Of a DNA stretch of 64,000 nt, positions 49,603 to 57,787 are shown one piece after another. The stretch lies in the NCBI GenBank assembly GCA_003215655.1, contig QCKB01000002.1, forward strand, positions 161,919 through 225,918, read 5' to 3'. Made by a program: the position numbers and the translations under genes. This stretch comes from Prochlorococcus sp. AG-409-J16 (GTDB lineage: Bacteria > Cyanobacteriota > Cyanobacteriia > PCC-6307 > Cyanobiaceae). The number at the start of each line of letters is the position of its first letter. The first letter of the stretch is position 1. The notes below the pieces were generated by a model. It searched no databases and was not told the origin of the DNA. It was given only the letters and a program-made list of their open reading frames with translations.

Positions 49603-50237
49603 GTGGCCGCTTTCTTGTCCTTGAAGGAATAGATTGCTGTGGCAAAACCACACAGCTACGGCATCTTGCAAATTGGTTGCCAAGTAGTGGCTTAATGCAT
49701 CAAGGGGCCAAAGTTCATCTCACTCGAGAGCCAGGTGGAACAGCATTAGGCCTGGCTTTGAGAGCTTTGTTACTGGATCCTCCAGGTGAAGCAGTGCCAG
49801 AACCGTTGGCTGAATTATTGCTTTATGCAGCTGACCGTGCACAACATGTTTCTACATTTATTCGCCCAGTTATTGAACAAGGTGATTGGGTTCTTAGTGA
49901 TCGATTTAGTGGATCAACAATTGCTTATCAGGGTTTTGGAAGACTTTTAGATATGAAGGTGATTGAGCAACTAGAGGAAATTGCAACTAGAGGGGTTGCT
50001 CCAGATTTGACTTTATTGTTGGATTTGTCTGTTGAGAAAAGCTTGGCTAGAAGGACTTCACGAGTTGAGGCTGAAGATCGAATAGAAGCAGAAGGGGTTG
50101 AATTTTTGGCAAGAGTGTCATCTGGCTTTAGTTATTTAGCTCAAAATCGTAATTGGGCTGTAGTTCCAGCTGATCAACCAATTGAGAATATTAATCGGCT
50201 AATTGAAAGAATATTGATGCAACGTTTTAGCATTTAA
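49599..50237 (+). CDS. tmk: Thymidylate kinase
   Basis: Tmk phosphorylates dTMP to dTDP. The P-loop is FLVLEGIDCCGKTTQL (the usual xGxDGxGKST position reads DCCGKTT), followed by LTREPGGTALG, DRFSGSTIAYQGFGR, LTLLLDLSVEKSLARR and AEDRIEAEG. ATG 49599 gives an ATGA overlap with the P-type ATPase and 212 residues. A longer open frame upstream lies within the ATPase. holB follows after 15 bases. Confidence 0.94.
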   Translation: MSGRFLVLEGIDCCGKTTQLRHLANWLPSSGLMHQGAKVHLTREPGGTALGLALRALLLDPPGEAVPEPLAELLLYAADRAQHVSTFIRPVIEQGDWVLSDRFSGSTIAYQGFGRLLDMKVIEQLEEIATRGVAPDLTLLLDLSVEKSLARRTSRVEAEDRIEAEGVEFLARVSSGFSYLAQNRNWAVVPADQPIENINRLIERILMQRFSI

Positions 50238-50252
50238 CTGGGGAGTCGAGAA

Positions 50253-51227
50253 TTGATTACTAAATCGATTGAAAACTCTCTTTTTGAAGATTTGATTGGT
50301 CAGCCCTTGGCTGTTGCTTTGCTTCAGGCTGCACTCTTCAAGGCACGCTTTGCTCCTGCATATCTCTTTGCAGGACCAGATGGGGTAGGTCGAAAACTTG
50401 CAACGCTGAGATTCCTTGAGGGACTATTGAGTAACGGAGAGCCATCGCCTCGAGAGCGTCGGCGATTGGAGCTTGGAAACCATCCCGACTTGCTCTGGGT
50501 TGAGCCAACTTTTCTGCAACAGGGAAGGCTAATCCCAAAGTCTCAGGCAGCCTCGGAAGGCTTTGTTAGTCGATCTCAACCTCAGATTCGACTGTCACAA
50601 ATAAGAGAAGTGTCTGATTTTTTAGCAAGACAGCCTGTAGAAGCCAAAAGAGGGATGGTCGTGATTGAAGCAGCTGAGGCAATGCATGAAGCAGCTTCTA
50701 ATGCCCTGTTGAAAACTCTTGAAGAGCCAGGAAAAGGGTTGATTATTCTTCTTTCGAATGGACCAGAGCGACTTTTGTCCACCATTCGGTCTCGTTGTCA
50801 GTTGGTTCTTTTTTCGAGATTGGATGCTGACTCTCTTCATTCGGTCCTCCATAGGCATGGGCAAGAAGATAAAGCATCTTTTTTGTTGGGTCAGCATGAA
50901 TTACTCGCGTTAGCAGGTGGTTCTCCAGGGGCACTTATCGCTCATCACCAAATTTGGCTTTCTATCCCAGAGCAGTTTTGGGAAAGAATTGATTATCTGC
51001 CAACAAAGCCTATGGAAGCTTTAGCTTTGGCTAGGGATATAACTGAGTCACTTGATGGAAGCCAGCAGCTTTGGATTATTGATTGGTGGCAACAACACCT
51101 TTGGTTGAAGAATACGGACTCAAGGCCGTTAAAAAGATTGGAAAAATTACGCTTCCAACTTCTTTCATATGTTCAACCTAGGCTTGCTTGGGAGTTGGCT
51201 TTGCTTGAATTAATTCCTTTCTCTTAA
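50253..51227 (+). CDS. holB: DNA polymerase III delta-prime subunit
   Basis: This clamp-loader subunit is 324 residues: [18 protein letters not shown], the degenerate P-loop [82 protein letters not shown] and [12 protein letters not shown]. These match cyanobacterial delta-prime, which is often an ATPase-less subunit. TTG 50253 is the start; GGGGAG lies 7 bases before it. The pairing tmk-holB is widespread in bacteria. Its end overlaps the rpaA stop by 4 bases, on the opposite strand. Confidence 0.93.
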   Translation: MITKSIENSLFEDLIGQPLAVALLQAALFKARFAPAYLFAGPDGVGRKLATLRFLEGLLSNGEPSPRERRRLELGNHPDLLWVEPTFLQQGRLIPKSQAASEGFVSRSQPQIRLSQIREVSDFLARQPVEAKRGMVVIEAAEAMHEAASNALLKTLEEPGKGLIILLSNGPERLLSTIRSRCQLVLFSRLDADSLHSVLHRHGQEDKASFLLGQHELLALAGGSPGALIAHHQIWLSIPEQFWERIDYLPTKPMEALALARDITESLDGSQQLWIIDWWQQHLWLKNTDSRPLKRLEKLRFQLLSYVQPRLAWELALLELIPFS

Positions 51228-52021
51228 GCGCTTTCCCTTTCGATTTGGTCACTTTCTTTATTTCGCTCTTTCCTTGCCTGAGCAAGCACGTCTTTTAATC
51301 CGTCTAGTTGCCCTCCCGTTGGGAGTTCTAGGCAATATCCAGCACCATAAACAGTCTTGATGAATCGAGGCTTACGTGGATCTGGCTCAAGTTTCGTTCG
51401 GAGATGGCGAACGTGCACTCTGATTGTCTCTATGTCGTCATCTGGTTCATACCCCCACACTTCCTTAAGAATTAGAGACGGTGCAACTGTTTGACCATGC
51501 CTTTGAAGTAAACAATGAAGAAGTTCAAATTCCAGATGAGTTAGTCGTACTGGATTCTCAAACCAAATTGCTTCAAATCTTTCAGGAACAAGAGTTAGAG
51601 GTCCATAGCTGAGTATTTCTTGATGACTGCTTGAACCTATAGGGGCTCGGTCGGTTCTTCTAAGCAGGGCTTTTATTCGAACTTGTAATTCTTCAAGGTC
51701 GAATGGTTTTGTTAGGTAATCATCAGCACCGGAGTTAAAGCCACTTACTTTGTCTTTGGTGCCTCCTAAGGCCGTCAGCATCAAAATAGGAATACCTGCT
51801 GTTCTTTCGTCTCGCCGGAGTCTTTGGCAGAGGGTTAGACCATCTACGTTTGGAAGCATTAGGTCTAGAAGTATTAGATCAGGACTGTATTGCAGTGCTA
51901 AAGCCTGACCTTTTATGCCGTCTTCGGCTTTTTGCACATCGAATCCGCTGTGTTCTAGATGACCAGCAACAAGCTCCCGCATGTCCTTATCGTCTTCGAT
52001 CAGCAGGATGCAAGGCTTCAT
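51224..52021 (-). CDS. rpaA: OmpR-family response regulator RpaA
   Basis: RpaA is the output regulator of the KaiABC clock in cyanobacteria. It has receiver [31 protein letters not shown], phospho-site Asp53 ([11 protein letters not shown]), [13 protein letters not shown], and the winged helix with [22 protein letters not shown] and [45 protein letters not shown], an RpaA signature. ATG 52021 (265 residues) gives MKPCILLIE; a start 24 codons upstream has no homology. The partner kinase SasA is not in the window. Confidence 0.95.
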   Translation of the reverse strand: MKPCILLIEDDKDMRELVAGHLEHSGFDVQKAEDGIKGQALALQYSPDLILLDLMLPNVDGLTLCQRLRRDERTAGIPILMLTALGGTKDKVSGFNSGADDYLTKPFDLEELQVRIKALLRRTDRAPIGSSSHQEILSYGPLTLVPERFEAIWFENPVRLTHLEFELLHCLLQRHGQTVAPSLILKEVWGYEPDDDIETIRVHVRHLRTKLEPDPRKPRFIKTVYGAGYCLELPTGGQLDGLKDVLAQARKERNKESDQIERESA

Positions 52022-52251
52022 TAGATCGGAGTCTGGGAGGAAATTTGTAAGCAGCGAAAAGCTGTTACGTGAAAGATTGCATGATTCTCTCAAGGTTTGT
52101 TTTGCATTGCATCAAGTGGTTTTCATTAGAAGTTTTGCTTTATTCACTTAAACCCGTACACAGACAAGGCTTTCCCTTAGTTAACGATCCGCACAAGGCT
52201 TTGCTTTTTTATAATTTCTTCCGAATCTGTCCATGCTCTGTTGTGGATTTC

Positions 52252-52338
52252 ATGAGATTAGCGAGCAAAAGAATTGCTTTTGCAGGTTGGTTTGTTTTTT
52301 TAATGAGCAACCCAGGGATTGCATTGGGCTGCTATTGA
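52252..52338 (+). other. Possible 28-codon peptide gene
   Basis: The frame reads MRLASKRIAFAGWFVFLMS then ends IALGCY. It has a basic start and a hydrophobic core like a short membrane peptide or cleaved leader. There is no ribosome-binding site and no homologue that I know. I list it only because it is the sole open frame with protein-like composition here. Confidence 0.2.
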
Positions 52339-52486
52339 ATTATTAGAGAAAGTGCTAAAAGTGCAGTTGATTCAGTTTGTTTTCACAAGGACTCCTAATT
52401 AGAGTAATTTTGCTCAATGACCATTGGAATACTTCCTTACTAGAACGAGACTGTCAGGTCACTACTCATAGAAATCGGTACTGGCA

Positions 52487-52533
52487 TTAAGAAAGGCACC
52501 CTCTTGTCCCCAATACAAGGGTGCCTTTCTTAA
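52487..52533. terminator. Perfect 16-bp inverted repeat, probable terminator
   Basis: The arm TTAAGAAAGGCACCCT (52487-52502) is exactly complementary to AGGGTGCCTTTCTTAA (52518-52533) with a 15-base loop. The T-rich end of the 3' arm (CTTTCTTAA) would act as the U-tract, and the symmetry allows termination in both directions. It lies far from annotated genes, so it may end a short plus-strand transcript starting after 52340. Confidence 0.6.
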
Positions 52534-52544
52534 TGACTTAATCA

Positions 52545-52670
52545 GGTGTTTATTACCATTGAAACTTGTTTAAAGGGATCTAGAACTAGATCAGGAGTCA
52601 GAGCACGAAAGATCAAGAAAATAAGTGCTTGGCTCAAAGGGGGCGACCAAAATCTCGCCCCCTTCTTATT
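52545..52670 (+). ncRNA. Candidate small RNA
   Basis: A short plus-strand stretch between two strong hairpins. It contains a 6-bp stem with 4-base loop (GATCTA-GAAC-TAGATC, 52577-52592) and ends in a textbook terminator: AAGGGGGCGA / TCGCCCCCTT (52637-52664), loop CCAAAATC, tail CTTATT. There is no open reading frame of note. Marine picocyanobacteria have many such RNAs (Yfr series), but this one matches none whose motif I recall (not the Yfr1 core). The 5' end is a guess. Confidence 0.4.
52637..52670 (+). terminator. Rho-independent terminator
   Basis: A perfect 10-bp GC-rich stem (AAGGGGGCGA with TCGCCCCCTT), 8-base loop and the tail CTTATT. It reads on the plus strand, with no coding gene upstream on that strand since holB. 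Confidence 0.75.
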
Positions 52671-52753
52671 GGAAAAATATTTCAGGAAGCTCAAACAGCT
52701 TTAGTAGGACTGTAAATCCTTACTGAACTTAAACCGTGATCCTTTAGTAAGCC

Positions 52754-52786
52754 AAAAAAAAGACCCCTTGATTGCTCTAGGAGTCT
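52754..52786 (-). terminator. Terminator of the tRNA-Asn transcript
   Basis: On the minus strand AGACTCC pairs with GGGGTCT (one G-T pair) around a 13-base loop and is followed by eight T residues. It lies 18 bases after the tRNA-Asn 3' end. Confidence 0.75.
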
Positions 52787-52804
52787 CTTGATGGTTGATA
52801 AAAA

Positions 52805-52876
52805 CTCCCCGGGCGGGATTCGAACCTGCGACCAATCGATTAACAGTCGACCGCTCTACCGCTGAGCTACCGAGGA
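52805..52876 (-). tRNA. trnN: tRNA-Asn (GTT)
   Basis: The minus strand folds as a 72-nt tRNA. The acceptor TCCTCGG pairs with CCGGGGA, with discriminator G; the D arm is GCTCAGCGGTAGAGC, the anticodon loop CTGTTAA carries GTT, and the T arm is GCAGGTTCGAATCCTGC. The CCA is not encoded. The ABC transporter gene ends 23 bases upstream on the same strand. Confidence 0.95.
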
Positions 52877-52899
52877 ATGAAACTCGAAGAACCTACTCT

Positions 52900-53613
52900 T
52901 CACCCCTGCCTAACTGCAAGGGGCTGAAGTCGATTCATCAATTTTGTTCCATTTTGCCATGATCCAAGTCGTCCTTTTTCCATTTTTATGGCTCCATCCG
53001 CGTGCTCTAGCTCCTCTAATCTATGGGTGATCCAGATTGCAGTCATAGGATTTTCGCAGTGATGACAAAGTGTCTTTACTGTTTCTAAAACCGCAGCTTG
53101 ACTTGCAGGATCTAGTAATGCTGTTGGTTCATCTAGTAACAACAGTGTTGCTTGGCTTGCAAGTGCACCAGCCAAAGCAAGACGTTGTTTTTGGCCACCG
53201 CTAAGTGTATGAATCGGTCGGTACTCCATATTCTTTAAACCAACTTGATGGAGGGCATTCTGAATAAGATTTGGCCTTTTTTGAGTTTTTAATTTCTCAG
53301 GAAGGTTTAGTAGTAGATCACTCCCACAAGTTGGGAGCAAAAGTTGGTGGTCTGGGTTTTGGAACATCAAACAAGGCTTGTGATTGCAATCGATTTTTCC
53401 TGTATCAGCTTTTAAAAGACCAGTTATTAATTTGAAAAGGGTGCTTTTCCCGCTCCCATTTGCCCCAACTAACATCCATAGGCCTGGACCAGGGATTGAG
53501 AAAGTGCAATTATCTAAGGCTTTCTCTCCAGAAGGCCAAGAGAAACACACTTTCTGAAAACGGAGTATGTGGCTATCGGCGGAAGCTTTGTTGCCAGTCC
53601 TTGGAGGATTCAT
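52900..53613 (-). CDS. ABC transporter ATP-binding protein (CbiO-like)
   Basis: A single nucleotide-binding domain of 237 residues: Walker A VGANGSGKSTLFKL, Q-loop LMFQNPDHQLLLPTCGSDL, signature LSGGQKQRLALAGALA, Walker B LLLLDEPTALLDP, and switch His in ITHRLEEL. The QNPDHQL wording is typical of CbiO/EcfA cobalt/vitamin-type importers and of their plastid relatives. No membrane subunit is next to it, so the substrate is unknown. It starts 3 bases after the UPF0367 gene. Confidence 0.88.
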   Translation of the reverse strand: MNPPRTGNKASADSHILRFQKVCFSWPSGEKALDNCTFSIPGPGLWMLVGANGSGKSTLFKLITGLLKADTGKIDCNHKPCLMFQNPDHQLLLPTCGSDLLLNLPEKLKTQKRPNLIQNALHQVGLKNMEYRPIHTLSGGQKQRLALAGALASQATLLLLDEPTALLDPASQAAVLETVKTLCHHCENPMTAIWITHRLEELEHADGAIKMEKGRLGSWQNGTKLMNRLQPLAVRQG

Positions 53614-53616
53614 TGC

Positions 53617-53880
53617 TTATGTATCAAAGGAGAATCCAGGACGCTTTACTCCGCCTGTGGCTCCTGTCTTTTCATAGATTTGTACAGCAAGTATTTCGCT
53701 AGATAAAACAGTTATTTTTTTCTCTTCAACTTTTTCGCAATTTAGTTCCAGGACTCGGGGCTGTTGGTTTTCAATGCACTTTTTCACCTTTTGGTAAACC
53801 GCTTCAGCGTCCTTTACATCCTTTCTTTGGACAGACAGTGGCAGCGGGCTCAATTTGAGTGCTAGCTCAATTGTGTACAC
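53617..53880 (-). CDS. UPF0367 family protein
   Basis: An 87-residue protein with [52 protein letters not shown] and the end KRPGFSFDT. It matches a small family conserved across cyanobacteria and plastid lineages, with no known function. The near-contact with the ABC ATPase gene (3 bases) suggests a joint transcript. Confidence 0.88.
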   Translation of the reverse strand: MYTIELALKLSPLPLSVQRKDVKDAEAVYQKVKKCIENQQPRVLELNCEKVEEKKITVLSSEILAVQIYEKTGATGGVKRPGFSFDT

Positions 53881-54158
53881 GGTAAATTCGCTAGAGACTT
53901 GATCATTCTTGCTAATCGAAGGTAGTAAACGTCAATACCTATAGAAAGGAATAGGTTTTGGAGGCTAAGGATTTTTTTTAACGCCTAAGTCATTTCAAGT
54001 CGATTATTTGTTTAATGATTACCTTTCATCAAAGGCACTGTAGAAAACAAAGTTTTCAAGAGTCCTTTAATTGACTTTAATGAAAGTGGATTAATGAAAT
54101 TTATCTTTTTCGCAATAGAATAATTGTATATGAAACTAGTTAGGATATTTTTTCGGAA
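53881..54158. other. Intergenic region
   Basis: About 278 AT-rich bases between the UPF0367 gene and the first membrane protein of the 54-64 kb block. Stops are frequent on both strands. I see no tRNA, long hairpin or repeat. Confidence 0.4.
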
Positions 54159-55805
54159 TTATAATTTATTATTTTTTATCTTCGAGACTTTTTCTAGCAA
54201 AGTATCGAATTCTAAAGCGGCTTTTTTATTTTCCGGGCCATTTAATTTAAGTATAATTATCCCATCTTTAACAAGTTGTGGTGAGTAATCAATTATTAAA
54301 GCATTTGTTGCTTTAATAATTTCTTGGAGGTCTCTCCACTCACTTCTAAATGCAAATGCATATCTTGCGTGCTCATCTAAATCTATAGCGACCCAATCAA
54401 CTTTCTTAGATGTTCCGTCCCTTTCTTGATAACTAGTGTTATAAGGAAATCGAATTAAAGCCTGCCTTGCTGCCAAATGAGGAACTAACGAAGAACTGGC
54501 TGAGGCAGATTCATTGGTTGGAATTATCTTGATTGCTTCTAAAGCTGATTGTCCATGTTGCCATTGTTTGATGGGTGACTGATAGACCCATGGCTTAATG
54601 CTTATTGGTATCATCCAGGAAAGCGTTCTGTTTGGATTGCTTGTTAGAGTAAAAAACATAGAAAGTATAATAAAGCCAGACCAAATTCTTTTAAATATTC
54701 TTCTGTTGAAGGTTAATGTATGGGTCTCCCACCAGTAAACAGCACCTGAAAATAAACCAGGTACTACTAGATATGTATATCTCCAATTAATTGCCAATGG
54801 ATTCCCTTGTGCAAGTAATATTCCAGTCAAAGGTATTCCCATTAGCAGCCAGCTATCTATAGAAATGAAGGGTATAAATACAAGTGGAAGTCCATGCCCT
54901 GCAAGGTATCTGATCGTTTTACCAAAAGGACTTATTAATTCTTCAAGTACAAGTACAGGTTGCTGACTTATGAATTTAATCACTTCAATAGTGCTTGCTT
55001 TATCTTGACCTTTTAGATATTGACCAAAATTTTCAACCATAAATCTCTTAGAGCTATCTTCGCTAAAAAAAGGCATAAAAATATTAGTTGTTGCTAAAAC
55101 CCATAGCATCCCATAAAGTCCAATTATTGCTCCTAATTTAATTTGACTTTTTTTCCTAAATATTACCCATAGGCAAACACCTATTAATAGAATTCCAGCA
55201 TCTTCACGAATCAATGGTATTACAAAAGTAGAAATTATAATTAATGATTTAATTCGTTTTTCAATCCCAAGAATTAAAATGAATATACATAAAGGAAGCT
55301 GACTTAGGTCTGTAAAGTTACCGAGACAAGGCCCTATAACTGCGTTGGCCCCATAGAAGGAAAATGTAATCATTTTAGATATATTTTTTTCCAGCTTTGC
55401 GTTTCCTAATTCATATAAGATGAGCCCTGCGGCTGTAATTAAGAGAACTTGAATTATTGGCAATGACCATTTGCCTAATAATCCAACAAGTGGTGCCCAT
55501 AAAATAAGTATTGGAGTAAAGTGTTGCCCTAATCTTTGATAACCAATTCTTGGTAATTCGCCTGAATGGACAACATTAGTAGAAAGTTGAGACGATAATG
55601 TACTTTCAAAAGGGTGACCATGTAGTGTATTCCAAAGAACCTGATAAAATATACCTTGATCCATTGATGCAGTCAGACTTTGTAATCGCCAAAATTGCAA
55701 GATGCTGCATATTAAGGCAAAACTAGCTGCAGCAATCCATACTTGTCGATCCGCACTCAGGCTTCGAAGGTTTAACTTATTCAAATTACTTGCTTCCTTT
55801 TTCAT
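54159..55805 (-). CDS. DUF2079 multi-pass membrane protein, copy 1
   Basis: A 548-residue membrane protein with about ten to twelve hydrophobic segments. After the first helix it has MDQGIFYQVLWNTLHG (Asp49, Gln50, Gln55) and then GYQRLGQHFTPILILWAPLVGLLG; the soluble C-terminus (about 400-548) has LVPHLAARQALIRFPYN. This is the DUF2079 pattern. An acidic residue in the loop after helix 1 plus a C-terminal soluble domain recall GT-C glycosyltransferases, but catalysis is not shown. It is a clear paralogue of 57788-59431 (same order of motifs, high similarity). It is last in the minus-strand run. Confidence 0.85.
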   Translation of the reverse strand: MKKEASNLNKLNLRSLSADRQVWIAAASFALICSILQFWRLQSLTASMDQGIFYQVLWNTLHGHPFESTLSSQLSTNVVHSGELPRIGYQRLGQHFTPILILWAPLVGLLGKWSLPIIQVLLITAAGLILYELGNAKLEKNISKMITFSFYGANAVIGPCLGNFTDLSQLPLCIFILILGIEKRIKSLIIISTFVIPLIREDAGILLIGVCLWVIFRKKSQIKLGAIIGLYGMLWVLATTNIFMPFFSEDSSKRFMVENFGQYLKGQDKASTIEVIKFISQQPVLVLEELISPFGKTIRYLAGHGLPLVFIPFISIDSWLLMGIPLTGILLAQGNPLAINWRYTYLVVPGLFSGAVYWWETHTLTFNRRIFKRIWSGFIILSMFFTLTSNPNRTLSWMIPISIKPWVYQSPIKQWQHGQSALEAIKIIPTNESASASSSLVPHLAARQALIRFPYNTSYQERDGTSKKVDWVAIDLDEHARYAFAFRSEWRDLQEIIKATNALIIDYSPQLVKDGIIILKLNGPENKKAALEFDTLLEKVSKIKNNKL

Positions 55806-56012
55806 ACAATAATAATACGATTACCTTCTATTATTCTTGGCAAAGTTTTAGTCATTTTTATTTAACTATTTTTTCAAAGGTTTTTTTTTGATTCTCGTTA
55901 ATGGTTTTCTGTTCAGAATCAGCTAGTTTGGACTCGCTTTGGCAATAGTGAAGTGATGACAATCCTTTTGGGTTTCATCGAACGCTTCATGAGTTGCCCT
56001 TATCCAACCAGG

Positions 56013-56020
56013 AGGAGGTG
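56013..56020 (+). promoter_or_regulatory. Very strong Shine-Dalgarno sequence
   Basis: AGGAGGTG is an 8-base match to the anti-Shine-Dalgarno end of 16S rRNA, 3 bases before ATG 56024 (5 bases from the AGGAGG core). Most genes in this window have weak or no such sites, which makes this one stand out. Confidence 0.75.
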
Positions 56021-56023
56021 TCA

Positions 56024-56077
56024 ATGAATCACAGTTGTTTTATCCAGGGTCAGCTGATCGCGGAGAACGCCGTTTGA
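56024..56077 (+). CDS. Candidate 17-residue peptide gene
   Basis: The frame is MNHSCFIQGQLIAENAV, stop TGA, behind the strong site at 56013-56020. I do not recognise the peptide. The codons use GC-rich forms (CTG, ATC, GCG, GCC) unlike the neighbouring membrane genes. A single-base slip at GTT-TGA would enter a second frame continuing PFDFGTYLQNN and ending at 56178 or so, but no other frameshift signal is present. It may be a leader or regulatory peptide within a small RNA. Conservation in related genomes would decide. Confidence 0.45.
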   Translation: MNHSCFIQGQLIAENAV

Positions 56078-56132
56078 TTTCGGTACCTATCTTCAGAACA
56101 ATCGGTTCCGTGCCATAGCGGTCCCGACGAGA

Positions 56133-56173
56133 GCCCCCAAGCTGATTTCAGTTTGGGGGCATCGTTTTGGTTT
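56133..56173 (+). terminator. Strong terminator after the 17-codon ORF
   Basis: GCCCCCAAGCTG (56133-56144) pairs with CAGTTTGGGGGC (56149-56160): 12 bp with one G-T pair and a 4-base loop, followed by ATCGTTTTGGTTT. The other strand lacks a T-tract after the stem, so plus-strand transcripts are the main users. It ends 4 bases before the stop of the opposing membrane gene. Confidence 0.8.
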
Positions 56174-56176
56174 GAT

Positions 56177-57583
56177 TTAGTTTGACTTTGATTCTCTGCA
56201 AAGTTCAAAGCCACTGTTCCAGGCCTCACAAGACCAATTAGTTTCTTTAGCCATTGTTAGAATTTTTTTCTGGGCTTTGCTACTAGAGCCCCAACCTGGA
56301 TCCTTTGGGTTTAACAAAATTGTATCTAGATGCTTAAGGTCAGAAGGAAGTTTGTTTTCCTTGGGAAAGGAAATGAACAATCTTTGGCTTACATGAGGTA
56401 CAAGGTAACTTGTTGTTATAAGCCTACTTTTGGCTGGGATTGTTTTTATTGCCCTTTGGACATCAGTTAAAGATCCCATCCTTTCTAAGTAAGGCCCACT
56501 GAAAAACCAAGGCTTAGCAAGTACTGACCAAAAAGCTACATTCCAGGCAAGTTTTCTCCAAGGTAGTTTTTGTTGAGGATTGATTCCAAGCCCATCAATT
56601 GCACCTACAACAGCGATGACTGCTATTGGCAGGCTGTAATGATGAATCAGGCTCCGTTGAGGAGCGGCTTCTGATAAAAGATTCACCATAATTAAAGGTA
56701 TGCTTCCAATTAATGTTGGTAGTGAAGATTTTTTCCAGAATGGTGCAATCGCAATCGTGAGAAGCACTAGGTATTCAATTCCACCAACCCAATCAATATT
56801 TTCGATAAGTAGTTGAGGCCTGGTGAAAATATTTATTAGGATTTCATCGAGACTGCCTCCTAGATAGGAAAAAAGACTTTCTACAGCTTTAGGACCTTCT
56901 GCTTTCCCAGTTAGATATGGATAAAGAAAGCGGGTAAGAATTGCCAACCAACCGAGTGCAAGACCTACTGCTGCGAATGCCCAAATCCATCTTTTCTTCC
57001 AAGCTTGTTCTAAACCAATACCTAATACAACAAGTATTAGACCATCACGGCAACCGAGCAAAATGACCAGCAAAGAGAACCAAAGCCATGGTTTGTTTGA
57101 CCTGCTAGCCCAGTAACTTCCTGCTAAGGCTGGCATCCCCCAGACTTCGGGGTGGAAGTCAAAAAGATTTGTGTTGAAAACCACTGGTTGGAGCCACCAA
57201 AGCCCACATGCCAACCAGCAGAGCTTTGGTTTTAGCCCGGCCTGCTTGGCTAAAAGCCATATAGGAATTGCTGTCAGACTGAGTGTTAGTGCCTGAGATG
57301 AGAGTAACCACTGAACACTGCTATGGATTCGATAGGGAATAACGGCTAGATAGAGAGCCCATGCACCATGGTCAGCAAGAAGGTGGACACCTTCCATTGA
57401 TGAAATGGGAGGAAGTCCTTGACTTGCAAGCCAGATCCATTGATCAAAGAGCCCAAGGTCATAGGCATTACTTTGTAAGAGGGAATGCCTAGTTGCAGCA
57501 AGTAACCAAAATAAAGCGAAGACTCCAAATGTTGCCATCCAAATCCCAAGTGGAGGAAATTGTTTTTTTTTCACGATCCTCAC
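56177..57583 (-). CDS. DUF2079 multi-pass membrane protein, divergent member
   Basis: This 468-residue membrane protein has the same plan as its neighbours but is more distant: N-terminal helix, then NAYDLGLFDQWIWLASQG (Asp42, Gln48), LLADHGAWALYL with the conserved His region, about ten membrane segments, and a C-terminal tail with YLVPHVSQRLFISFPKEN. It is shorter because the middle loops and tail are reduced. Function is unknown; a membrane glycosyltransferase is possible. The family call rests on the YD-x-GLFDQ motif and on the neighbours. Confidence 0.82.
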   Translation of the reverse strand: MRIVKKKQFPPLGIWMATFGVFALFWLLAATRHSLLQSNAYDLGLFDQWIWLASQGLPPISSMEGVHLLADHGAWALYLAVIPYRIHSSVQWLLSSQALTLSLTAIPIWLLAKQAGLKPKLCWLACGLWWLQPVVFNTNLFDFHPEVWGMPALAGSYWASRSNKPWLWFSLLVILLGCRDGLILVVLGIGLEQAWKKRWIWAFAAVGLALGWLAILTRFLYPYLTGKAEGPKAVESLFSYLGGSLDEILINIFTRPQLLIENIDWVGGIEYLVLLTIAIAPFWKKSSLPTLIGSIPLIMVNLLSEAAPQRSLIHHYSLPIAVIAVVGAIDGLGINPQQKLPWRKLAWNVAFWSVLAKPWFFSGPYLERMGSLTDVQRAIKTIPAKSRLITTSYLVPHVSQRLFISFPKENKLPSDLKHLDTILLNPKDPGWGSSSKAQKKILTMAKETNWSCEAWNSGFELCRESKSN

Positions 57584-57787
57584 TGATAGTTAATGCGAGC
57601 TTCTCATAGAAGGTTTGCTATTGCTTGCTTTTAGGTATTATTTTAGTGTGAAATCTTGATTTGAGGAAATAAGCATTTTGCTTTTATTGATATGGATACA
57701 TGGCTTATTAAATCATAATAATAAAAGGTGAATATGATGCTATATAATTTATTTTGCCTGTTTATTTATTAGCAGGAGTGCTCTCAA

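Larger units (their letters stand above)
52022..52804. other. Long gene-poor stretch with hairpins and a candidate small RNA
   Basis: This 783-bp region between rpaA and tRNA-Asn has no protein gene I can support. It holds the rpaA promoter (minus strand, not placed), a 28-codon open frame (52252-52338), a perfect 16-bp inverted repeat (52487-52533), a possible small RNA ending in a terminator (52577-52670), and the tRNA-Asn terminator (52754-52786). Two different strong hairpins within 170 bases and no gene between them point to short transcripts. Confidence 0.6.
55806..56132 (+). other. Gene-free region leading to a small transcript
   Basis: This region changes composition. 55806-55940 is very AT-rich, while 56010-56160 is much richer in G and C than its neighbours. 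It carries a strong ribosome-binding site, a 17-codon ORF and a terminator, all listed separately. The promoter is probably within 55880-55980, but I cannot place it exactly. Confidence 0.5.

Noticed and set aside
52069..52338. An 89-codon frame on the plus strand upstream of the small-RNA region
   Set aside because: Its first two thirds are compositionally random, antisense to the rpaA leader, without a ribosome-binding site; only the last 28 codons look protein-like.
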